This document shows, piece by piece, positions 24,401 to 33,400 of a stretch of DNA of 64,000 nucleotides. The translations under genes were made by a program, and so were the position numbers. Origin of the DNA: Patiria miniata (taxonomy: Eukaryota; Echinodermata; Asteroidea; Valvatida; Asterinidae). Every line of letters starts with the position of its first letter. The first letter of the stretch is position 1. The notes under the pieces are model-generated. The model searched no databases, had not been told where the DNA came from, and worked only from the letters and a program-made list of their open reading frames with translations. The DNA lies in NCBI RefSeq assembly GCF_015706575.1, contig NW_024037074.1:32477334-32541333 (forward strand). Reading direction: 5' to 3'.

Positions 24401-25430
24401 CAGCTGCGGGCACAGATCCTGCAGGAACTGGCGCTGCAGCTATGACTGCTGGTGTTGGCGCAGCAGCTGGTGATGCTGTTGACACAGTTGCCGCAGGTGG
24501 TGGTGCAGCTCGCCCAATGTTACTACAATGTTAAGAGTTTTATAAAGACATACAGGATCATATATTTATATCCTAGTTTTATCTTACTTTGAAAGCTACT
24601 GGTCTCTTTAACATTACATTCATTCCCGATTCATATACATGACTAGCCCCATAAATGTGGCAGTAATACTGGAGTACCTCCGTACTGACAGCCACAAGCT
24701 GCCCATATGCCCTGTGCGTGGACGGTCCCGTTGCTAGAGGAGCCGAAAATCAATTTGAAATCGCAACTACTTTGTCACTTTATACTCACACAATGCCATC
24801 TACAACTGCTTAATAGCAACAAAACGTTAAATTCTGCACCTTCAGAGGTCTAGTTTTCCCGTAATTTCGGGTTGAATTCGGACGACTTTCGGCTGCCATT
24901 GTTCACGAAAACGTCATGCTGCAAATCGCGCCCTCACTAGCTTGCATCAAATTTTGGCCAAGTGCATGGGTACGGCTGTTGCCTGTCATTCAGTATTGTT
25001 CAAAAGTTTGCCCGCATACATGCAATTGTGGCTGTCAATACGGAAGTATGTAGTCCAGTATCACAGCCACATTTATGGGGCTAATGTATGACGAAAGGTG
25101 CTTAATTTCTAAATCCAAATACCCAACGATATAGGACGAGTTGATGTGAAAACTCACAATTTAATACCACCCGTCGGTGCCTTCTTGGCCCCGCCCTTGG
25201 CCGCCTCCTCTTTCCTCTTCTTCTCGGCCATCTTCTGTTGGATCTCCTTCTTCTTCTGCTCAATCAGGCGCTCCTGCTCGCTGATGGTGATGGCCTTGGC
25301 CTGGGCTCGCTCCGCTGGGCTCCCCTGCTGGCTGGGCGGCCCCTGCTGGTAGCTCTGCCAGCTTGTTCCCCAGGACGAAATGCCATGGTTAAATTTGGCA
25401 AATGTTCGTAAAATGTGTCCTGTAAGTTTC
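15406..25430 (-). CDS. SUGP1: SUGP1 (SURP and G-patch splicing factor 1), 11 exons, 5' end unresolved
   Basis: Nuclear spliceosomal factor; in human cells it works with SF3B1 in branch-site choice and its G-patch partners a DEAH helicase. Minus-strand exons in order: about 25430-25158, 24522-24311, 23858-23631, 23043-22932, 22021-21915, 21216-20894, 19962-19776, 17747-17580, 17090-17006, 16196-16061, 15432-15406. From exon 2 to the stop (15408-15406) phase closes exactly over 528 codons. Landmarks: [16 protein letters not shown] and [16 protein letters not shown] (N-terminal motifs of SUGP1); one SURP module split over exons 4-5 ([36 protein letters not shown]); RKSRW, a UHM-ligand-like motif; [39 protein letters not shown]; the G-patch [21 protein letters not shown]; and the C-terminus [16 protein letters not shown] + NNPRRPYY. 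Only one SURP is visible where human has two. No in-frame ATG lies near the first exon (acceptor cttacag about 25430), so an upstream start exon must exist. Confidence 0.95.
15433..16060. other. Last SUGP1 intron
   Basis: AT-rich, no repeat recognised. It separates the 27-nt terminal coding exon from the exon carrying YRFRPNPL. Confidence 0.5.
16440..16945. repeat. Minisatellite of gactgacatgtggttgactcct units in a SUGP1 intron
   Basis: Imperfect units alternate tgactgacatgtggttgact and gactgacttgtgagtcacatg over 0.5 kb. It contains many CACATGTG/CATGTG E-box-like and GTGAGTCAC sequences. Minus-strand frames ([17 protein letters not shown] repeats) are by-products. Confidence 0.88.
17225..17530. 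mobile_element. C/G-rich inverted-end element, copy 1 (partner at 57815-58145)
   Basis: It starts with a C run and accgcctcccccc and ends gggggaggggtgggggagac. The interior agatgtggggattgtc, agtgaccaaatccccac and gcatgggtggggcaccc is shared, in the opposite orientation, with 57890-58130 (aaaagtgacaatccccac, ggggattttggtcact). Confidence 0.75.
18005..18265 (+). repeat. tRNA-derived SINE, second family (inverted copy at 32455-32690)
   Basis: gtcgggttggcgcagtctg (A-box region), B-box-like GGTTTGATTCC at 18067-18077, and the body ccatgtggatttggttttca and tccctacctgattctatcca. The reverse complement of this body is at 32455-32690. Confidence 0.82.
18905..19716 (+). mobile_element. TTAA-flanked MITE, copy 2 with an internal insertion
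   Basis: Ends TTAAAGGTAACATTTGC and gtagtacctttaa. The interior matches 14720-15253 (tgacagcacaccaggtgcca at about 19588). The block about 19130-19370, with an aataaataaatcc end, is absent from copy 1 and looks like a later insertion. Confidence 0.78.
20190..20320. repeat. 58-bp direct tandem duplication
   Basis: cagggttttgtttctagatg..ccagctgaacggtattctt occurs twice in succession (about 20199-20256 and 20258-20315) with one or two differences. It lies in the SUGP1 intron upstream of exon 19962-19776. Confidence 0.9.
20470..20765. repeat. Minisatellite of cttgtgatggacttgtgattta units
   Basis: Loose repeats of gatggacttgtgatttacttg over about 0.3 kb in a SUGP1 intron. The minus-strand frame (SQVHHKSITSK repeats) is a by-product. 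Confidence 0.85.
21217..21914. other. SUGP1 intron, no feature recognised
   Basis: AT-rich sequence containing a poly(A)-signal-like aataaatg near 21536 and a diffuse ctgtctgtc tract. Nothing else is supported. Confidence 0.45.
22159..22530 (-). mobile_element. TTAA-flanked MITE, copy 3 (inverted)
   Basis: TTAAAGGTGATATACAACG at the left and gttgtatattacctttaa at the right. The interior gtcagccgaccatcgttt is the reverse complement of the caacgatggtcgg block of copy 1. It is a shorter deletion derivative, 372 bp. Confidence 0.8.
24644..25083. mobile_element. MITE with TAGCCCCATAAATGTGG ends, in SUGP1 intron
   Basis: TAGCCCCATAAATGTGG at 24644 is inverted as CCACATTTATGGGGCTA ending at 25083. 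Farther in, taatactgga pairs with tccagtatc and gacagccac with gtggctgtc. Length 440 bp. Confidence 0.88.
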
Positions 25431-26290
25431 ACGAACAAATCTAAGGAAGTGTAGAACAGGCCTGCATTACCAAAAAAGATAAATAAATAAAATATTACAG
25501 CAAGTTGCAAAGTAATTTATTTTGCCCTGCCAGTGTGAATGATATGCAGGCCTAATAGTAGCCTAGTCCAAAAATTTGGGACTCTCAATACTGTGTATGA
25601 GAGTCCCAAAACTTAAGGTATTGAAAACATGAAAAACAAGAAAATAGACTGGCCCCTAAAACAACCAGTCCAACACAGCTTCAGTACTGCATCAATCAAC
25701 TGTGCCAAAAGAATTCAAGAAAAATGTGGCATCAAGCGGGAACTAGTCTCAATTTACTACACATTTCTCCATAGTCAAGCCACCAGACTATTGACACTGA
25801 ATGAAGAGGTCAGTCTTTTCAAATAGTTGGACCATGGCTGGACATGTACCAGTCTAGTATTTAGCCCCATTTTGAAATCACTTGACTTCCCTCTCATGTG
25901 CAAAATATTGAAGAAAAGTCTCCTTTAAAAATTGAATTGAGTCTGCAAACTTGGTTGGTGAAATACTGAGGACATTTTCTTTGTTTGCCCCAGTGGAATT
26001 TTGGAGAAATTTGCTGGCTAAACTGTGAGTAAAGTTGGCCTGATTTAGTTTTGCACGTTTCAGAGCACTCCAGAGCCCTGTCTGGTAGTAGCCTACTTCA
26101 ACGACGGGGTTAAAATGACAATGCGGCGAAGCAGCAGTAAGGTGAAGTGTCTCATGACATTTGTCATGTTGCCATTGATGATCGTGATGGTTGTGTTGGG
26201 CGCGTTCAGTCGATGTGTGCCACGGTCGATCAGGTTGCGCTGGTTGATTTCTCACTGCCACCCAGTTGAACACCTTTTCTGGAATTGTGC

Positions 26291-26502
26291 AAAAAATGTT
26301 GCAACTTGGCGCTGCTTTTTTTTCTTCATATATATACATGTATCATCTCGATGAACGTCAGTCATTGCAAAAATGATAAGATATGAATCTGGGACTGAGA
26401 AACATTTCTAATTTAGGTAGGAAATACTTTTAAAAACTTCTTAAATATCCATAGACATTGTACACAACCGCTGAAGTGGCTTCAGGCTGCAACATTCTTT
26501 CC
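26291..26502. mobile_element. MITE, GTTGCAAC-end family, copy 1
   Basis: Ends aaaatgttgcaacttggcg and ttcaggctgcaacatt. Interior: tgaatctgggactgagaaac and attgcaaaaatga. Sister copies are at 26752-26958 and 28123-28325. Confidence 0.85.
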
Positions 26503-26751
26503 CCTTTTCTTTCTAATTCGCAACTCTGAAGGTTTTGTTATAAAAAGGTAAGTCATGTACATGTTAAGTCTGAGAAAGTGAGATATCCTACAGAATTGAC
26601 CCATCGAGCAACGCAATCGTCTGATCACGCAGATCGACTGATTGCGCCCAACATTTGCAATAGAATGGGGTGAAATCACGATAAACTAGGGCATATTTAT
26701 CATGACTATCGTATCCGGAGTCACTAATAAATCTAGGTGTTTTGTTTAAAT

Positions 26752-26958
26752 GTTATTGTTGCATACATTTGCAACCTTTTCTTCATATATCATCTAAATG
26801 AAGATCATTCATTGCAAAAATGATGATATTACATGAATCTGGGACTGAGAAACATTTCTAATTTGGTTAGGAAATACTTCGGAAATTTTCTAGACTGACT
26901 CTCCATAGACTTTGTACACAATCGCGGACGTGGCGTCAGTTTGCAACATTTTTCCCCG
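26752..26958. mobile_element. MITE, GTTGCAAC-end family, copy 2
   Basis: Shares tgaatctgggactgagaaac, tccatagactttgtacacaa and gtcagtttgcaacatt with copies 1 and 3. It lies about 80 bp beyond the candidate donor at 27036, in the putative first SUGP1 intron. Confidence 0.82.
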
Positions 26959-27035
26959 TTTTTTCCGTTTAAAGGGTAATCGTATGGTCTATCAAACGAA
27001 ATATCTTTATTCAATACCAATAAAACTTTACTCAC

Positions 27036-27407
27036 GTACGTTCAAAAATTTTACCAGTATCACTGTCTAGCAGAAAAATTGATGGAAACTGCGAAAACAG
27101 TTACTTTTTCCGCACTTCACAGCGACATTTTGTTTCGTGGTGGCTTGTGGGAAGGTTTCCTTTAGTCTCTTGGAGAACTGCCCTGATTGGCTGTATGCTG
27201 TGATTTCCAAATACATTATCCAATTGTGGGACTTGTAACTCAGCGGTCGGTTTCCGAGGATTATGCCACAAGAGGGCGCCCTATGTGATTGGATTTTCAC
27301 GACTTTAATCGAAATCAAGCACGCGTACTCGAGGTTGGCGGCTTTGGTCGAAGAAGGGAACTTTCCGAACCCAAATACTTTGCAGACTGACTCTTTCACT
27401 TCAGACA
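27036..27407. promoter_or_regulatory. Putative bidirectional promoter of SUGP1 (-) and SMN (+)
   Basis: The SMN ATG is at 27408. On the opposite strand a consensus donor (GAACGTAC|GTGAGT) ends a candidate leader exon at 27036, which would place the SUGP1 start in this interval. It contains CCAAT boxes in either orientation (ATTGG 27186-27190, CCAAT 27220-27224, ATTGG 27288-27292), no TATA box, and a CTCF-like site at 27264-27282. On the minus strand an ATG in good context at about 27132 meets a stop after two codons, so it is not the SUGP1 start unless spliced at once. The bidirectional role is inferred. Confidence 0.6.
27264..27282 (+). promoter_or_regulatory. CTCF-like motif
   Basis: TGCCACAAGAGGGCGCCCT fits the vertebrate CTCF core (CCAC-AG-GGGCGC) at nearly every strong position. 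It lies between the divergent SUGP1 and SMN genes. Binding is inferred from sequence only. Confidence 0.55.
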
Positions 27408-30400
27408 ATGAACGACAACAGTGAAACCGTAGCTTTTCGAACAGAGAAGGTATGAAACTCGTGGCTATCCTCGTTTCATATGAACCAAGTTTTATTTTTT
27501 TTTAATTTTTTTTTTTAAAAAGCCCTCTTTTTGGTGGGGGGGGGGGGGGGGGGGGGAGGGATGGGTGGGAGGGGGGGCTTTGTTGGAGGGGGATGTTGGG
27601 GGGGGGGGGTAGACGGAAAAGAAGTTTTTGCCCTGTCTATTGTCAGTTACCCAGCTAATTAAGAACTGCCCAAATACTAGCACTGGTATCGAAGGTTAAA
27701 TGCAACACACTTTACACCTGATCGCTGATGCATTACATTGCATTACGTTTGGCAGGGTTCTGCTGGGTTTACTTCTCTTGTTTGTCTTAAACTTGGCCCT
27801 TCATCTTTAAAACAAACTCAAATTTTCTCAAATTCCATTTTAGAGTGATGACAATGATTTGTCAGATATCTGGGATGATACAGCGCTGATCAAAGCCTAC
27901 GACAAAGCAATCAAATCCATCAGGGTAAGCTTTCCAAGGTTTTCATCTTGTAACTTTGTGTTCCTATTTAGTATTACTATTATTACCCCAAATCATAAGA
28001 ATCGATTGTTTTTGTTTCTCCCAAAAATCCAGCCTAGTGCCCTATTTGTACCTAGCTTATTGACTGATAGCCTTGGTCACACTAGTGTCCAATGATCGAT
28101 GATCAGCTGCTAAAATAAACAGTAAAAAAAATGTTGCAACCTGCCGCCACTTTTTTCTATATCATCCAATGAAGGTCAGTCATTGCAAAAATGATGATAA
28201 GACATGAATCTGGGACTGAGAAACATTTCCAATTTTGTTCGGGAATTCTTACAAATTTTTCTTGACTCTCCATTAGACTTTGTACACAATTGCGGAAGTG
28301 GCATCAGGTTGCAACATTTTTTTCTAAACAGTAGCTGCGCGGAACTTTTTTTCATGTATCTTTGTATGTTATTGTCGCTACAGGGTGGAGGCGGAGCCAG
28401 AGCCAGTAATGAAGAAAGTGGGGGAGCCGAGAGCGGCAGAAAGTCTGCGAGCAGATCAGGCCGACGCAAGAAAAGAAAGCATTGGAGTCACAAGAAGAAC
28501 AAGAAGAAACGCACGGTAAGATTTGTGTTGTGATCCAAAATATCCCAAAATGAGAAACTAGAGATCCACGTTTGTTGAGTTACAAACACAAGGACAACTA
28601 TTTCATTGGACATTGCCCAGTCAAGTTGTGAATATTTTTTGGCAAGAACAGAAAAAGTATCACAAAATTCAGCCTTTTCCAGTGGAACCATTTGTTTTAA
28701 TTTGAAGAAAAAAAAGTGCATCCTTTTTGAGTTTGATAAATTTCAGTTTACATTTCATTTACACACACACGTTGCTTCTGGTTTGATGTTACAAATGAGC
28801 AAACTCAATATTGATAAAGTTCAGAGGGGGTACACATTTATTATGAAGTGAAAAGTTCCTAAAATAAAAAAAATTACAATGAATATATAATTGTGCGTGC
28901 GCGTGCTGACATCAAAATGGTTTTCTTATTTCAAAACTAGGATTATCAATCACTTTTAACTTTCTGTAAAACCATTTGATTTGATTGTGTTTCCTTGCTT
29001 GCAAACTGAGGCAACAGAAGCCCGCACACAATAAAAAGTGTTTTTGTTTCATCTTAAGTTACAGTGTATATGTCCTTAACCTTCCTAAATATTTGAGCTT
29101 GCCATAAAAGCGTGACAATCTTCACAAAGCCCAGATTTGAAAAGTCCATAACCCAAGTTCACATAGCTAACAATAATAAAAATCATATCTCGCCAAGTTT
29201 GTTAACTCAAAATTTAGTAAAGGAAACTTTAGAATAAAAATTAAAAACATTCTTATGCATTTTTTTTGCCATTTGGGCTAGTGTCACCATATATGTAAAA
29301 ATCAAAACTTTTCATAGTAACCTGTTTTTGAGTTTTGTCAAACGGAGGATAACTTTTAATATTGCTTCTCTCTGCCTTTTTTTTATGTAACACCAGTGGC
29401 AAGTTGGTGACCGATGCCGTGCAATCTACACAGAGGATGAGTACATATATGACGCCATGATCAAGCTGATTGACCGGGATCGAGCCACGTGTTGGATCAC
29501 GTTCGTCGGCTACGGGAACGAGGAGGAGAAAGACCTTGATGACCTCATGTCAGCAGGGTCAGAGGCAGCCTCGCCGACGCGACCCGTCAATGGAGACTTT
29601 GAGGTACGGAATTAATGCAGTTTTAACCCAGGAGTGATATTTGTCGGGATTTTTTCCTGATTTTAGGATTTTGTGTCTGGGTTATTTTTCCCAATTTCAA
29701 CCCTGATTTCAGGATTTTGTGTCTGATTTTTACCTGATTTCAGGATTTTGCATCTGGATAATTTTTTTTCCTGATTTCAGGATTTTGTGTCTAGATTTTC
29801 CCTGATTACAGGATTTTGTGTCGGGATTTTTCCTGATTTCAAAGATTTTATGTCGGGATTTTTCCTGATTTCAGGAATCTGGATAATTTTTTTTCCTGAT
29901 TTCTGGATTTTGTGTCTAGATTTTCCCTGATTTCAGGATTTTGTGTCAGGATTTTCCCTGAATTCAGGATTTTGTGTCAGGATTTTTCCTGATTTCAGGA
30001 TTTTGTGTCTGGATTTTTTCCTGATTTCAGGATTTTGTGTTAGGTTGTTTACTGATTTCGGGAAGTGTGAGGATTTTTTCCTGATTTCAGGATTAATGTC
30101 TAGATTTTCCCTGATATCAGGATTTTGTGTAAGGATTTCTCCAGATTTCAGGATTTTGTGTCAGGATTTTTCCTGATTTCAGGATTTTATGTCGGGAGTT
30201 TTCCTGATTGCAGGATTTTGTGTCTGATTTTTTCCTGATTTCAGGATTTTATACCTGGATTTTTCCTGATTTCAGGATTTTGTGTCTGGATTATCTTTCC
30301 TGACTTCAGGATTTTGTGTCTGGATTTTTCCTGATTGCAGGATTTTGCGTCAGGATTTTTCCTGATTTCAGGATTGTGTGTCTGGATTTTTCCTGATTTC

Positions 30401-33400
30401 AGGATTTTGCGTCAGGATTTTTCCTGATTTCAGGATTTTGTGTCTGGATTTTTCCTGATTTCAGGATTTTGTGTCTAGAGGTAACAGGGACAGGGAAAAA
30501 AGTCACACTTTGGACCCTAAATTTATAGAATGATCTTTTTCTCTTTTTTTTTTTTTTTTAAATCTCCAGGCTGGCTACGATTCCATGGAGTATCCAAACC
30601 ACAACCAGAGTCCTGCACCCTCAGGGTCGGAGGTCAGGGGTCATACCCACAATGCCCATCATCATGACAATCACTGGCAGCCAACTCATCAGTCCTTCAT
30701 GCCGCTTGGGCCCCCTCCAATGCACTGGCCACCGCACCCAATGGTTAGTGTCCTCTCCAACATGCTTCATCATTTGTTCTGCTCTATGGACACATTGCAT
30801 AAGTACCCCCTAAATTCACCCTCGAAGCGGGCGATAGCCAGCGAGGCAAAGCCTCGTTTAACATAATCAGGGTTCGAAATGTGCGGTAGCCCACTAGCCA
30901 AATGCTAGTCAAAACAGCGGCAGGCTAGTCAAACTATTCCTTTAGGAGCCCGGCTGGTGAGTGAAAAATTATTGGGATACGGCAAAGATGAACGTACAGG
31001 AAGAAATAAATCATTAAATTCAGAAAGAAAACCCCATCAATTTGTGTCTGATTTTATCAACTGTTTTAAAAGGTTGAATTATTAGATTTGTTTATTAAAA
31101 ACACTGACAAAATTGCCTGAAAATACGCCATTTTGTATTTCAGATAAGAAAAAAATGCGGGCTATTGAAAATGCCCGCAGGCTAGTTAAGAGTCCGTTTC
31201 AGTAGCCCGGCTAACTAGTGAACAAAAAAGTTAAGGTCGAACCCAGCATAATAGGCAACTGCAATCAGTACAGGTCTGCAATAATCCAGTTTTGATTGGC
31301 ATGATGTGATTGTTACATGTATGTATGTACTTCTGTTCCTCAGACACACGGCTTCACTCCTCCTGGTTTTCCCCCGTACCCACCTTTTCATGGAAGTGGC
31401 TACATGCCGCAGGTAAAGTTTCTTATTTCTGACAAATCTAAGGTTATTCCATGAGTTACTTGAATACACTCAGTCATTATTTGTTTCGTTATTATAGCAT
31501 TAAGCCTGGTTCATACTTCACGCGAAAGCATGTGCGAAGCGAAATTTATGTCGTCAACAATGGTGGACGCGCTTCGAATGTATTGTTGACGTCACGAATT
31601 TCGCTTCGCTTTCGCTTTCGCGTGAAGTATGAACCGGGCTTTAGTGATCTACTTTGTTCAGTGCAGAGAAAATTTACTAATGCAAGGTCATGGAAAACCG
31701 TAATCCCTTTCTTAAAAACGAACAATTCCCATATACAATTTGCTTTGAAGTGTGTTTAACCTATTCTTGAGGCAATGCGATTTTTACTTCTTGGAATTGA
31801 TTCTTCAAAAAAAGTGGAGTCATTTAGTTTTTCTGTGTCTCGTATGCTACGAGGCCGAAGGCTGAATTGCATGTACCTGTGGAACAAAGACACACTACAT
31901 TTTCCATGTTCCACTAGCGCGAGTGGGATAACAAATTTGTCTTCATGTAAACTAGATGGAAAGTAAAGATGCAACAAGCGTACACTTTGCTAATGTTTCA
32001 GCTGTTGTCTTATTACATGCGCATGCTGCAGAAAAAAAATGAGCATCTTAGAATAGTGTGACACACGCAGTGCAATAGACCATTATCATGTTGCAGCCAT
32101 TTGATTTTTTCCTATTTAGATCAATGTAACCAAAGCGAGGCTGGAAGGAAAAATAGTCTGGTTCTTTTTTGCACAAAAACATTATCATTCAGTACAGGGA
32201 ACATGAATAAAATGTTGGAAGCATGATAAATGTCTATGTGGACCGTGTAATACAGGATAACGTCACACATTTATTGCCATGGATTGATCAATCAGAATTG
32301 AGGATTCAAGTTTGCTCAGACAAATAACGATGTAACGTTTTGAGTGCCAGTACTGCCAGATTTAAATCGCTTGCGCTGCGGTCATCTTTAAGGTGTGTGC
32401 TTTTGTTCAACATGGATATGCATGAGTTGCATTCATTGTTTATTTAATTTATATTTTAACTGGGTAGCCCATTTAGTGGAATCCACTGATCTTCCATGGG
32501 GCCCATGAAGAAATTACAGTTTATAGAGGTGGGAGAAAAACTCAGAATGATATTCTAGGGAAAACCCACGGAATCGGGCAGGGACTGAAAACCCAATCCA
32601 CATATTGGCCCAGGTGGGAATCGAGCTCAGGTCACAGCGGTGGAAGGCGAGGAAAGTACCGTTACGCCAACCTGACTCACCACTGTTAAAGAATTACCAT
32701 TAAAAGACACACCTCCAAGATGGCTGCCAAATGCAATCCATCTATATTGGCTTTATAGATATTTAATACTATTATCAATTATCTCCTGCTGTTTCTACCT
32801 AGGGTTTGGCCATGCCAGTGCCCCCTATACCCTCGTCACTACCCCCTCCACCACCCCTGCCCATATCCCCAGAGGTACATCAAGGGGACGAGGAGGCCCT
32901 GCATGCCATGCTGATGTCATGGTACATGAGTGGCTATCATACGGGATACTATCAGGTAAGTCCTCAACATTTGGGTTTTTATTTGCTGATTCCAGAGAGT
33001 CAGCCTAGTGTCCTCTTTTTACCAGTCTCCCTGACTGACTGAGACGCCGGCTCGCCGACTGGCTCACTGACTGACCGTCACTCGTGATGGTTGTAGGCTG
33101 ATGAAGAGAGCTGGGCAGTGCTATTGTATAGGATTACCCCGTAATGTGCTAAATCCTGCCCATTTTGAAGGCCACATGCATGGAAAGACTTCCAGTGAAT
33201 AGCCATTCTGAATCGATTGAATATAATTTTGTGCACTCTAGGACCAGGTTACCCGACTTGCGCTGTCTTGTTTTGGGTTGGTTACAGAATTCCGATTCTT
33301 ACATAGATACTTGTGAAAACATGCTTCATTTTCTGAAAATATTTTTCAAGGAAATGTATTCTGTTTTACCAAAGGGGTTGTTTTCCCTTCCACTTAAATT

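Noticed and set aside
25878..26339. 153-codon minus-strand frame rich in His near the SUGP1 5' end
   Set aside because: Checked as a possible first SUGP1 exon, but it does not match the SUGP1 N-terminus and overlaps a MITE end.
27132..27140. ATG TCG CTG on the minus strand as the SUGP1 start (human begins M-S-L)
   Set aside because: The next codon is TGA; a donor inside this tiny ORF is weak. Kept only as an unproven possibility.
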